NCBI RefSeq assembly: GCF_000152625.1 | Contig: NZ_CH724156.1 | Span: 2,782,602-2,846,601 of the forward strand | Direction: 5' to 3' | Length of the DNA stretch: 64,000 nucleotides | DNA from: Roseovarius nubinhibens ISM | GTDB lineage: Bacteria; Pseudomonadota; Alphaproteobacteria; Rhodobacterales; Rhodobacteraceae | In this document: positions 25,816 through 33,554 of the stretch, one piece after another | How the letters are laid out: every line of letters begins with the position of its first letter | How positions within the stretch are numbered: position 1 is the first letter of the stretch | Position numbers and translations under genes: made by a program | Notes under the pieces: model-generated | Database searches by the model: none | Told to the model about the DNA's origin: nothing | What the model saw: the letters and a program-made list of their open reading frames with translations, nothing else

Positions 25816-25858
25816 TTCTGGCCGCAAATATCCCGGGGGTGCGGGGGCTGGCCCCCGC
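25816..25858. repeat. Dispersed gene-end motif with GC-rich hairpin (copy 1)
   Basis: Holds ttctggccgcaaatatccc (25816-25834) followed by a 7-bp hairpin gcggggg-ctgg-cccccgc (25841-25858). The first part resembles segments at 45294 and 49441. It lies between the carbamoyl-hydrolase stop and the hydA start and may attenuate transcription inside the operon. Confidence 0.6.
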
Positions 25859-25868
25859 GCGATTTATC

Positions 25869-27119
25869 TCACTCCACCACCTCGGCGGTCTCGAGCACCG
25901 CGTGCAAGAGCACATCGGCCCCGGCCTTGGCCCAGTCTTTCGAAATCGCCTCGGCCTCGTTATGCGACAGCCCGTCGACACAGGGGCACATGACCATCGC
26001 GGTGGGCGCGACCTGGTTGATCCAGCAGGCGTCATGGCCCGCGCCCGAGATGATATCGCGGTGGCTATAGCCGAGCCGTTCGGCGGCGTTGCGCAGCGCG
26101 CTCACGCAGGTCGCATCAAAGGTGACCGGATCGAACCCGCCCACTTGCTCCATCTCGAGCCCGAGTTCCATCTCGTCGCAGATCGCTTGGGCTGCCTCCT
26201 TCATCTGCGCCACCATCTTGGTGAGCACCTCGAGATTGGGCGAGCGGAAATCGACGGTGAACACGGCCTTGCCGGGGATCACGTTGCGCGAATTGGGATA
26301 GATCTCGATATGGCCTGCCGCGCCGACGGCGTCGGGGCCATGGGCGAGGGCGATCTCTTCGACCTTTTCCAGCACCCGCGCCATGCCGAGACCGGCGTTG
26401 CGGCGCATCGGCATCGGGGTCGAACCGGTGTGGCTGTCCTTGCCGGTGATGGTGAGCTGGGTCCAGCTCAGCCCCTGACCATGGGTGACGATGCCGATGT
26501 CCTTGCCCTCGGCCTCGAGGATCGGCCCCTGTTCGATATGCAGCTCGAAAAACGCGTGCATCTTGCGCTGGCCCACCGGCTCGTCGCCCTCCCAGCCGAT
26601 GCGCTTGAGCTCGTCGCCAAAGCGTTTGCCTTCGGCATCGACCCGGTCCTTGGCCCAGTCTTCGGTGTGCAGCCCGGCAAAGACGCCCGAGGCCAGCATC
26701 GCGGGCGCGTAGCGGGTGCCTTCCTCATTGGTCCAGTTGGTGACCACGATCGGATGTTTCGTCTTGATGTCGAGATCATTCATCGTGCGGACAAGTTCGA
26801 GCCCGGCGAGCACGCCCAGAACCCCATCGTATTTGCCGCCGGTGGGTTGGGTGTCGAGATGGCTGCCGACATAGACGGGCAGGGCGTCCGGGTCGCTGCC
26901 GGGGCGGGTGGCGAACATATTGCCCATGCTGTCCACGCCCATGCGGCAGCCGGCCTCTTCGCACCAGCGTTGAAACAGCGTGCGGCCCTCGGCATCCTCA
27001 TCGGTGAGCGTCTGACGGTTGTTGCCGCCCGCCACGCCGGGGCCGATCTTGGCCATGTCTTCGAGGCTGTCCCAGAGCCTGTCGCCATTGATCTTGAGAT
27101 TTTCTCCGGGCGCTGCCAT
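25869..27119 (-). CDS. Zn-dependent M20-family hydrolase, probable N-carbamoyl-beta-alanine amidohydrolase
   Basis: A 416-residue enzyme of the AllC/HyuC/beta-ureidopropionase branch of M20 peptidases. Metal ligands lie in YVGSHLDTQPTGGKYDG, TNEEGTRYAPAM, FFELHIEQGP and SGAGHDACWINQ. In this locus it should carry out the third step of reductive pyrimidine breakdown, releasing ammonia, CO2 and a beta-amino acid. The ATG at 27119 is preceded by aaggtgag; a GTG six bases upstream is less likely. First gene of the minus-strand operon; a RutR-like operator overlaps its promoter region. Confidence 0.88.
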   Translation of the reverse strand: MAAPGENLKINGDRLWDSLEDMAKIGPGVAGGNNRQTLTDEDAEGRTLFQRWCEEAGCRMGVDSMGNMFATRPGSDPDALPVYVGSHLDTQPTGGKYDGVLGVLAGLELVRTMNDLDIKTKHPIVVTNWTNEEGTRYAPAMLASGVFAGLHTEDWAKDRVDAEGKRFGDELKRIGWEGDEPVGQRKMHAFFELHIEQGPILEAEGKDIGIVTHGQGLSWTQLTITGKDSHTGSTPMPMRRNAGLGMARVLEKVEEIALAHGPDAVGAAGHIEIYPNSRNVIPGKAVFTVDFRSPNLEVLTKMVAQMKEAAQAICDEMELGLEMEQVGGFDPVTFDATCVSALRNAAERLGYSHRDIISGAGHDACWINQVAPTAMVMCPCVDGLSHNEAEAISKDWAKAGADVLLHAVLETAEVVE

Positions 27120-27142
27120 TCTCACCTTCCCCTTGTCGCTAT

Positions 27143-27158
27143 TTTACCATTTGGTAAA
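27143..27158. promoter_or_regulatory. RutR-like operator between the hydrolase operon and the TetR gene
   Basis: A perfect inverted repeat TTTACCA-TT-TGGTAAA in the divergent gap. The right side reads as TAAAAT (a good -10 element) for the minus-strand operon, so binding there would block RNA polymerase. E. coli RutR sites have the related form TTGACCANNTGGTCAA, which supports the regulator encoded at 27288 as the ligand. Confidence 0.8.
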
Positions 27159-27287
27159 GTTACGATCACGGAGCCGGGCCAAGCTGTCAAGTTTCGTCTA
27201 TGAAAATCCGGGGGGCGCGTGTTGCACTGCCGCTTGGGTGCTTAATCGCTGTGCGGTAACTGTAACGTCGAGGGAGGCCCTGTCGCA

Positions 27288-27923
27288 ATGGCCGAATTGA
27301 ACATGACGACGAAGGACGGCAAGCCAAGCCGCATTCAGCGCCGCAATCGCGGGCTGATCCTCGAGGCGGCGCTCGACGTGTTCTCGAGACATGGCTATCG
27401 CGGCGCGACGCTCGACCAGATTGCCGAACAGGCGGGGCTGTCGAAACCCAATATTCTCTATTATTTCGATGGCAAGGAGACCATTCACGTCACGCTGCTC
27501 AATCAGCTGATGGACAATTGGCTGGCCCCCATGCGCGAGATCGACCCCGACGGCGCGCCGCTCGACGAGATCCTGTGCTATGTGCATCGCAAGCTTGAGA
27601 TGAGCCGCGAGTTTCCGCGCGAAAGCAGGCTTTTTGCCAATGAGATCATCCAGGGCGCGCCGCGCATTGTCGGCCATCTCGAAGAGGTGCTGAAACCGCT
27701 GGTGGATGATACGGCCGAGGTGATCTCCGGCTGGATGCGGGCCGGGCGTCTGGCGCCGACCGATCCGCGTCATCTGATCTTTTCGATCTGGGCCACGACG
27801 CAGCATTACGCCGATTTCGAAGTGCAGGTCGAGGTGCTGATGCCCGGCAAAGCCGAACAGGACGAGGCGCGCGCCTTTCTTGATCGGATGTACCGGCGGC
27901 TCTTGACCCCTGATCCGGAGTGA
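27288..27923 (+). CDS. RutR-like TetR family regulator of pyrimidine catabolism
   Basis: A 211-residue TetR regulator with N-terminal helix-turn-helix (TLDQIAEQAGLSKPNILYYF). The ligand domain closely follows E. coli RutR (KLEMSREFPRESRLFANEII, RLAPTDPRHLIFSIWATTQH, YADFEVQVEVL). RutR of E. coli binds uracil and thymine. The most likely role is a pyrimidine-responsive repressor of the divergent hydrolase/ABC operon and of preT-preA, both preceded by the same palindrome. ATG codons at 27288 and 27303 are possible starts. Confidence 0.87.
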   Translation: MAELNMTTKDGKPSRIQRRNRGLILEAALDVFSRHGYRGATLDQIAEQAGLSKPNILYYFDGKETIHVTLLNQLMDNWLAPMREIDPDGAPLDEILCYVHRKLEMSREFPRESRLFANEIIQGAPRIVGHLEEVLKPLVDDTAEVISGWMRAGRLAPTDPRHLIFSIWATTQHYADFEVQVEVLMPGKAEQDEARAFLDRMYRRLLTPDPE

Positions 27924-27928
27924 GGATC

Positions 27929-27950
27929 AGGGTTAACTGGGTTTAACCCT
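27929..27950 (+). terminator. Terminator of the RutR-like gene
   Basis: An 8-bp stem agggttaa / ttaaccct with loop ctgggt, running into TTTT on the plus strand, six bases after the stop codon. Confidence 0.8.
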
Positions 27951-28045
27951 TTTCCTGCATTTCCCTCTCATTCAATCGCGGTAAATGATATGTTGCGGCA
28001 TGGGTGTGGGCCCCATGGACGTTGAGCCGTCAGGCTGGATAGATC

Positions 28046-28588
28046 ATGCCGGAGTTTTCCATATCTGGCCCGCATAAGCTGGCCGCCCTACGCCCCGTTT
28101 CAGCGGGGTCGAAGCATTTCGACCATGGCCAGGAAGAGCGTGGGACGCTGCCACCGCGCCGGGGGGCGGCGGAGGCCGGGCAGGCGGGTGTCAGTGACAG
28201 CAAGCGAAAGGAGGCGGCGTCTTGGGATAGGGGCGCGCGGGATGCGCGGTTTCAGCAAGGGAGCGATGGGCGGAGCTGGGAACAGCACTTGTTGCGGTTT
28301 TTGGCGCAGGAGGCCCCGCGCGGGCGCGGCTTTGCCGAGATGCCGGGAGAGCCCGCACCGCAGAGCCTCTTTGAGGCGCGGCAAGGGCCGCAGGCGGTGA
28401 TGACGCGGCGCATGGGCCTCGATCAGCAGGCCGAAGCGGCGCTGGGCCGGTTGCGCCTGTCGCGGTTGATGGCGGCCATTCAGGAGATGGCGACCCTGTC
28501 GCGCTGGGCCCCGCCGGAGGCGCGGGCCGAGGCGCAGGGGGCGGCAAAATTCGTGCTGCGCCCGCTCGGCCTCGACAAGATCGTCTAG
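28046..28588 (+). CDS. Hypothetical protein, 180 residues
   Basis: An open frame starting MPEFSISGPHKLAAL with a charged, Gly/Arg/Ala-rich middle and a more ordered C-terminal part (LRLSRLMAAIQEMATLSRWA, LRPLGLDKIV). I recognise no domain. No signal peptide or membrane helix. A minus-strand frame of similar length covers the same DNA but is Arg/Pro/Leu-rich, typical of a shadow. No strong ribosome site precedes the ATG. It stands alone between the TetR gene and the preA end. Confidence 0.5.
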   Translation: MPEFSISGPHKLAALRPVSAGSKHFDHGQEERGTLPPRRGAAEAGQAGVSDSKRKEAASWDRGARDARFQQGSDGRSWEQHLLRFLAQEAPRGRGFAEMPGEPAPQSLFEARQGPQAVMTRRMGLDQQAEAALGRLRLSRLMAAIQEMATLSRWAPPEARAEAQGAAKFVLRPLGLDKIV

Positions 28589-28617
28589 TGCCAAGACCTG
28601 CCGTCTGGGACGGCAAA

Positions 28618-28642
28618 CGCCCGCAGGGATCAGCTGCGGGCG
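28618..28642. terminator. Bidirectional hairpin between the hypothetical gene and preA
   Basis: A 9-bp perfect stem cgcccgcag / ctgcgggcg with a 7-base loop, placed between two convergent stops (28588 and 28665). T-tracts on both sides are short (ttt), so strength is uncertain. Confidence 0.65.
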
Positions 28643-28664
28643 CTATTTGGTTCAAACCCTTCGG

Positions 28665-29969
28665 TTATTCTGCGGCGCAGCTGCCGGGGTTGTTGGGATG
28701 GGTCGTCCAGTTGGCATAGTCCTTTTCCACCACCTTGCCGGTACGCGGATCGACGGTGCCGGGGGCCATCTGCTCCATCGTGATGCAGCCCTCGACCGGG
28801 CAGACATTGACGCAGAGATTGCAGGCGACGCATTCGTCATCCTTCACCTCAAAGACCCGGTCGGGCGACATCGAGATCGCCTGATGCGAAGTGTCCTCGC
28901 AGGCAGCATAGCAGCGGCCGCATTTGATGCAGGCGTCCTGATCGATGCGGGCCTTGGCGATGTAGTTGAGGTTGAGATCCTGCCAGTTGACCACCTGCGG
29001 CACGGCGCGGCCGACCAGCTCGTCCACCGAGGCAAAGCCTTTCTCATCCATATATTGGCTGAGGCCGCTGATCATCTCCTGCACCACCTTGAACCCATAG
29101 GTCATCGCGGCGGTACAGACCTGCACATTGCCCGCACCGAGCGCCATGAACTCGGCCGCGTCCCGCCATGTGGTCACGCCGCCGATGCCCGAGATGGGCA
29201 GGCCTGCGGTGGCCGGATCGCGGGCAATCTCGGCCACCATGTTGAGCGCGATGGGCTTGACTGCCGGGCCGCAATAGCCGCCATGGGCGCCAAGACCGTC
29301 GACCGAGGGTTCGGGCGAGAAACTGTCGAGATTGACCGAGGTGATCGAGTTGATCGTGTTGATCAGGCTCACCGCATCGGCGCCGCTCTGTTTCGCCGCC
29401 TGTGCCGGTTTGCGAATGTCGGTGATATTGGGCGTGAGTTTCACGATCACCGGCAGATCGGTATAGGTCTTGCACCATTCCGCGACCTGTCCGACATATT
29501 CCGGCACCTGGCCCACGGCGCTGCCCATGCCGCGTTCGCTCATCCCATGGGGGCAACCAAAGTTGAGCTCGACCCCGTCACAGCCGGTCCCGGCCACCGC
29601 CTCGAGAATGCGCTTCCAGCTTTCTTCGTTCACCGGCACCATCAGCGAGGCGATGAGCGCGCGGTCGGGATAGTCCTTCTTGACGCGGGTCATTTCCTCG
29701 AGATTGACCTCGAGCGGGCGGTCGGTGATCAGCTCGATATTGTTGAGGCCGAGCAGGCGGCGGTCGGCGCCCCAGATCGCGCCGTAGCGCGGTCCGTTGA
29801 CATTGACCACCGGTGGGCCTGCCTCGCCCAGGGTTTTCCACACGACGCCGCCCCAGCCGGCCTCGAAGGCGCGCCGCACGTTGTATTCCTTGTCCGTTGG
29901 CGGCGCCGAGGCGAGCCAGAACGGGTTGGGGGATTTGATGCCGATGAAATTGGATGTGAGATCAGCCAT
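28665..29969 (-). CDS. preA: NAD(P)-dependent dihydropyrimidine dehydrogenase, PreA subunit
   Basis: A 434-residue subunit with an FMN-binding TIM barrel similar to dihydroorotate dehydrogenase (FNPFWLASAPPT-like start, LNFGCPHGMSERGMGSAVGQ loop) and a C-terminal bacterial ferredoxin domain with two 4Fe-4S motifs (CIKCGRCYAAC and CVACNLCVNVCP). With PreT it reduces uracil or thymine to the dihydro form, the first step of reductive degradation. The ATG at 29969 gives the family start MADLTSNFIGIK. It follows preT by one base. Confidence 0.95.
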   Translation of the reverse strand: MADLTSNFIGIKSPNPFWLASAPPTDKEYNVRRAFEAGWGGVVWKTLGEAGPPVVNVNGPRYGAIWGADRRLLGLNNIELITDRPLEVNLEEMTRVKKDYPDRALIASLMVPVNEESWKRILEAVAGTGCDGVELNFGCPHGMSERGMGSAVGQVPEYVGQVAEWCKTYTDLPVIVKLTPNITDIRKPAQAAKQSGADAVSLINTINSITSVNLDSFSPEPSVDGLGAHGGYCGPAVKPIALNMVAEIARDPATAGLPISGIGGVTTWRDAAEFMALGAGNVQVCTAAMTYGFKVVQEMISGLSQYMDEKGFASVDELVGRAVPQVVNWQDLNLNYIAKARIDQDACIKCGRCYAACEDTSHQAISMSPDRVFEVKDDECVACNLCVNVCPVEGCITMEQMAPGTVDPRTGKVVEKDYANWTTHPNNPGSCAAE

Positions 29970-29970
29970 T

Positions 29971-31305
29971 TTATGCCTCCTTCGCGCCGGTGAGCGCGGC
30001 ATGGATGTCTTCGGCGGCGTCGCGGCCTTCGGCCACCGCCGTCACGGTGAGATCGTCGCCCCCCGAGGCGCAATCGCCGCCGGCCCAGACGCCCTTGACC
30101 GAGGTGCGCCCGGGTCCGGTGACGGCGATCTTGCGGCCCTCGAGCACCGGGAGCCCGTCGCCGGTGAGCGTCTGGCCGATGGCTTTGAACACCTGATCGG
30201 CGGGCAGGCGGAGCGTGTCACCGGTGGGGGTGAGCGCGTCGTCGGTATAGGCAAACTCGATCTCGCGCACCGCGCCATTGCCATGGATCGCCACGGGCTG
30301 GGCGTTGGTCACGATCCGCACGCCCTTGGAGGCGGCGAGATCCTGTTCATAGCGGCTGGCGTTCATCCGGTCGCGGCCCCGGCGATAGACGAGCGTGACG
30401 TTGAGCGCGCCCAGAAGCTTGGCCTGCACGGCGGCATCGACCGCCGTCATGCCGCCGCCGATCACCACCACGTCGCGGCCGATAGGGAGCCCGGTGAGGT
30501 CGCTGCTCTGGCGCAGCTCGGCGATGAAATCGACCGCATCGCGCAGCCCGTCGCGGTCTTCGCCCTCAAGCCCGAGCGCGTTGACCCCGCCGAGCCCGAT
30601 GCCGAGAAACACCGCGTCAAAGCCCGCGCGCAAGCTGTCGAGCGAAAGCCCGTCGCCAAGCCTCTGCCCGGTTTCGAGCGTGATGCCACCAATCTGCAAG
30701 AGCCAATCGACCTCGCGCGCGGCGAAATTATCGGTGCTCTTATAGGCGGCAATACCATATTCATTGAGCCCGCCGGGCTTGGGCCGCGCATCATAGAGCG
30801 TCACCTCATGGCCATGGAGCGCAAGCCTGTGGGCGCAGGCGAGCCCCGCAGGGCCAGCGCCCACGACGGCCACCCGGCGGCCGGTGGCTTCGGCCCGGGT
30901 GAAGGGGTGGATGTTGCGCGCCATCACCGTGTCGGTGGCATAGCGTTGCAGCCGTCCGATCTCGACCGGCTTGCCCTCGGCCACTTCGCGCACGCAGACC
31001 TCTTCGCAGAGCGTCTCGGTCGGGCAGACCCGGGCGCACATGCCGCCAAGGATGTTCTGATCGAGGATGGTCTCTGCCGCCGCCTCGGGCGTGCCGGTGG
31101 CGATCTGGCGAATAAAGAGCGGGATGTCGATGCTGGTGGGGCAGGCGGTCATACAGGGCGCGTCATGGCAGAAATAACACCGGTCGGCGGCCACCACCGC
31201 CTCATGCGGATCAAGCGGCGCATGAAGGTCGGTGAAATTCTCGGCATACTCATCCGGGGCCAGACGCGCGGCGGTGACGCCGGGGGTCAGGGGGCTTGGG
31301 CTCAT
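29971..31305 (-). CDS. preT: NAD(P)-dependent dihydropyrimidine dehydrogenase, PreT subunit
   Basis: A 444-residue flavoprotein related to the small subunit of glutamate synthase. It holds N-terminal cysteine motifs for iron-sulfur clusters (CYFCHDAPCMTACP, CARVCPTETLCEEVC), an FAD-binding GAGPAGLACAHRLA and an NAD(P)-binding VIGGGMTAVDAA. It passes electrons from NAD(P)H to PreA. The ATG at 31305 has a strong ggaggaag site; a longer frame reaches through the operator and is not coding. First gene of preT-preA. Confidence 0.95.
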   Translation of the reverse strand: MSPSPLTPGVTAARLAPDEYAENFTDLHAPLDPHEAVVAADRCYFCHDAPCMTACPTSIDIPLFIRQIATGTPEAAAETILDQNILGGMCARVCPTETLCEEVCVREVAEGKPVEIGRLQRYATDTVMARNIHPFTRAEATGRRVAVVGAGPAGLACAHRLALHGHEVTLYDARPKPGGLNEYGIAAYKSTDNFAAREVDWLLQIGGITLETGQRLGDGLSLDSLRAGFDAVFLGIGLGGVNALGLEGEDRDGLRDAVDFIAELRQSSDLTGLPIGRDVVVIGGGMTAVDAAVQAKLLGALNVTLVYRRGRDRMNASRYEQDLAASKGVRIVTNAQPVAIHGNGAVREIEFAYTDDALTPTGDTLRLPADQVFKAIGQTLTGDGLPVLEGRKIAVTGPGRTSVKGVWAGGDCASGGDDLTVTAVAEGRDAAEDIHAALTGAKEA

Positions 31306-31360
31306 GGTCTTCCTCCACTGGCTGGCTATGTTTTTTCTTTTCAGTAAAGCACAGATTGAA

Positions 31361-31380
31361 ATTTTATCAATTGGTAAAAT
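31361..31380. promoter_or_regulatory. RutR-like operator in front of preT
   Basis: A 20-bp inverted repeat, ATTTTATCAA-TTGGTAAAAT, with one mismatch. The core TTTATCA-AT-TGGTAAA differs by one base in the half-sites from the operator at 27143. On the minus strand it contains TTGATA, which with TTACTG 17 bases on forms a possible preT promoter, so a bound regulator would cover the -35 region. Confidence 0.78.
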
Positions 31381-31494
31381 TATTGCGAAATCCGGTGGAT
31401 GTTCTCGGGGGGCCGCGCAGGCGGCCTGCACGCGCCGCAAAAGCCCTACGCGATGCGAGGGCCATCAGAGCGGTGAACACACAAGGAAAGGTCG

Positions 31495-32259
31495 TTAGAG
31501 GCCGCCGTCGTGATCGAGACGCTGGCGGGCGATATGGGCGTTGCGGTCAGCCAGTTGCTGATCGCGCAGGGCCCGTTCGACAAAGCTCAGATGTGCCTCG
31601 ACGGCGGCGCGGGCGGCCTCGGGGCGGCGGGCCTGCAGGGCGTCGTTGATGGCCCGGTGCTGATCAAGCAGCGAGGCGCGCGTCGTTTGTTGCTGGAACA
31701 TCTTCTGACGGTTGTAGAAGACACCTTCGCGCAGCATGTCGAACATCGAGCGCATCATATGTAGCAGCACGACATTATGGCTCGCCTCGAGGATCGACAG
31801 GTGAAAGGCGGCGTCGAGTCGCGCCTCTTCAGCGGCATCGCGGCCATCCTGCGCGGCCATTCGGTCAAACGCGCTCTGGATCACCGCGAGATCGGCGTCG
31901 GAGGCCAGCCGTGCGGCGCGTTCGGCGGCCATCCCTTCGAGATCGCGGCGAAAGCTCACATAGTCGAACACCGCCTCGTCATGGTCGGAAAAGAGCCGGA
32001 TGAGCGCGGGCGAAAACGCATTGCCCAGCACATCGGCCACGAAAACGCCGGCGCCGGGGCGGGTCTGCAACAGCCCCTTGCCCTGCAATTCGGCGAGCGC
32101 CTCGCGCAGTGACGGGCGCGACACGCCGAGCCGCTCGGCCAGGTCACGCTCCGAGGGCAGGCGTTCGCCGGGGCGCAGGATGCCGCGCAGGATCAAGAGC
32201 TCGATCTGGCGGGTCACCGCCGAGGAGAGCTTTTCCGGTGTGATCTTTTCGAATGGCAC
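31495..32259 (-). CDS. GntR family regulator, FCD (FadR/PdhR) type
   Basis: A 254-residue transcription factor with an N-terminal winged helix (ERLPSERDLAERLGVSRPSL, then LREALAELQGKGLLQ) and an all-helical FCD ligand domain with metal-site histidines (DAAFHLSILEASHN, DQHRAINDAL, EAHLSFVERAL). Such proteins usually sense organic acids (pyruvate, lactate, glycolate). The start is GTG at 32259, the only start codon supported. Target genes are not obvious; a palindrome 29 bases upstream may be its own operator. Confidence 0.88.
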   Translation of the reverse strand: MPFEKITPEKLSSAVTRQIELLILRGILRPGERLPSERDLAERLGVSRPSLREALAELQGKGLLQTRPGAGVFVADVLGNAFSPALIRLFSDHDEAVFDYVSFRRDLEGMAAERAARLASDADLAVIQSAFDRMAAQDGRDAAEEARLDAAFHLSILEASHNVVLLHMMRSMFDMLREGVFYNRQKMFQQQTTRASLLDQHRAINDALQARRPEAARAAVEAHLSFVERALRDQQLADRNAHIARQRLDHDGGL

Positions 32260-32287
32260 AGGGCCGCCCCCGATGGACGCTAGAATT

Positions 32288-32304
32288 GGTCAGATCATAT
32301 GACC
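32288..32304. promoter_or_regulatory. Possible operator of the GntR-type regulator
   Basis: Inverted repeat GGTCA-n7-TGACC in the gap between the regulator gene and the Lin0512 pair. FCD-type regulators commonly bind TGGTCNNACCA-like sites; the spacing here is wider than usual, so this is a weak call. Confidence 0.35.
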
Positions 32305-32324
32305 GGTGGAGCGGCGCGACAAGC

Positions 32325-32693
32325 CTAGCCCGCGCTGGCGCGCCATTGCGCCGATTGATCGGGCAGGAAGGCCTCGACCGCGGCGGTGGCGATCACCAGC
32401 GTTTCGCCGGTCTCGGGATTGGTCACATTCTGCCCGCCGCGCACGGCCGTGACCGTGGCGCGGCCGCGCGGCAGCCCGTCGGCCAGTGCGGCGCAGTCGA
32501 GCGCCTCGGGCTCTTGCACGCCGATGGTGACAGCGACGCGCATCTCGCTGAAATCGATGCCGGTGCTGTGAAAGATCGGCAGGGTGGAGTGGCGGATTGC
32601 ATCCTCGATCGCGCGGCGGGCGGCCTTTTGGTAATCCATCCCGTGCAGATCATTGCCCATGCCCATTTCGATGATGAAACGCTGATCGCTCAT
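32325..32693 (-). CDS. Lin0512 family protein (second of a tandem pair)
   Basis: A 122-residue protein with the family hallmark start (RFIIEMGMGNDLHGMDYQKA, then RAIEDAIRHSTLPIFH). No enzyme function is established for this family. Its ATG overlaps the upstream paralogue stop by four bases, so both are made together and may form a hetero-oligomer. No signal peptide or membrane segment. Confidence 0.85.
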   Translation of the reverse strand: MSDQRFIIEMGMGNDLHGMDYQKAARRAIEDAIRHSTLPIFHSTGIDFSEMRVAVTIGVQEPEALDCAALADGLPRGRATVTAVRGGQNVTNPETGETLVIATAAVEAFLPDQSAQWRASAG

Positions 32694-33049
32694 GCCGAGG
32701 CCTCCGTGGCTTTTTCCATGTCGAAGCTCACCGAAATGGCGGCATTGGCGATGACCGTGGGCAGCCCGACAGGGCGCGGCACATCGAGCCCGCCTTGCAC
32801 CGCGGTGACCGAAATCTGACCATAGGGAAAGACCGATTTGAGCGCCTCGCAATCGACCGCTTCGGGGTCTTGGACGGCAATCTCGACCTCAATGATCATC
32901 GCCTCTTTGGGAAAGCCGAAGAGCTCTGCCATGTTGATCGAATTGTGCCACAGCGCGTCTTTGAGCGCGCGGCGGGCGGCCTCGGTGTAATCCTGACGGC
33001 GCAGGGAAGATCCCATGCCGAATTCGGTAAGGACGCGATGTCTTGGCAT
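32690..33049 (-). CDS. Lin0512 family protein (first of a tandem pair)
   Basis: A 119-residue paralogue of the next gene: VLTEFGMGSSLRRQDYTEAA, RRALKDALWHNSINMAELFG, then EVEIAVQDPEAVDCEALKSV. The strongest family residues are the N-terminal E-x-GMG and the ARRA-x-x-DA-x-x-H. The ATG at 33049 has an agggag site; the longer frame upstream is spurious. Function unknown. Confidence 0.85.
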   Translation of the reverse strand: MPRHRVLTEFGMGSSLRRQDYTEAARRALKDALWHNSINMAELFGFPKEAMIIEVEIAVQDPEAVDCEALKSVFPYGQISVTAVQGGLDVPRPVGLPTVIANAAISVSFDMEKATEASA

Positions 33050-33158
33050 GTGGGGCTCCCTGTGGTCTGGCGTGCGGTTACGGTGTTTTAGCAAGAGGAA
33101 ACGGGGGGAGCGCAAGGGGGGATCGAACGAATTCTTAAGAGATGCGCGCTTAACTGGC

Positions 33159-33554
33159 ATGATGATGCGATGGCTTGTGATCATGTTGGGATTGGTCGGC
33201 TGCGGCGGCACCGGGGACGGGCTGACGCAGGGGCCCGCGCATAGGGTGTTTGTGGCGGGCGACACGTTCGACATACGCCAGCAAGGGGTGCGGGCCGTGG
33301 CGATCCGCGTCAACAGCCGCTGGGTGCCCAATCGCGCGGCGATAGAGGGATCGGCGGCGCGGGCGATCCGGGTGGCGACGCGCTGTGACGTGCTGGCCAT
33401 GACCGGGGATCAGGCGCTCATCCATGCGCTGCTCGATTGCGACGCGGATCAGGTGCGGCCCTTGGTGATCGGCGTGCCAGAGCGGTATTTCGATTGCGAG
33501 GCCGACTGGATCGAGGAGGAGATAGCGGATCTGACCTGTTACCCCTCGGGCTGA
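33159..33554 (+). CDS. Small lipoprotein, unknown function
   Basis: A 131-residue protein with a short lipoprotein signal (MMMRWLVIMLGLVGCGG, lipobox LVGC). The mature part has AHRVFVAGDTFDIRQ, IRVNSRWVPNRAAIEGSAAR and five further Cys-or-acid-rich turns towards the end (CDADQVRPLVIGVPERYFDC). I recognise no family. Three consecutive in-frame ATG codons (33159, 33162, 33165) are equivalent. Its 3' end overlaps the convergent GFA gene by 16 bases. Confidence 0.65.
   Translation: MMMRWLVIMLGLVGCGGTGDGLTQGPAHRVFVAGDTFDIRQQGVRAVAIRVNSRWVPNRAAIEGSAARAIRVATRCDVLAMTGDQALIHALLDCDADQVRPLVIGVPERYFDCEADWIEEEIADLTCYPSG

Noticed and set aside
28100-28594. 164-residue minus-strand frame opposite the hypothetical gene at 28046
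   Set aside because: Arg/Pro/Leu-rich shadow composition; the plus-strand frame is somewhat more protein-like, though it too is uncertain.
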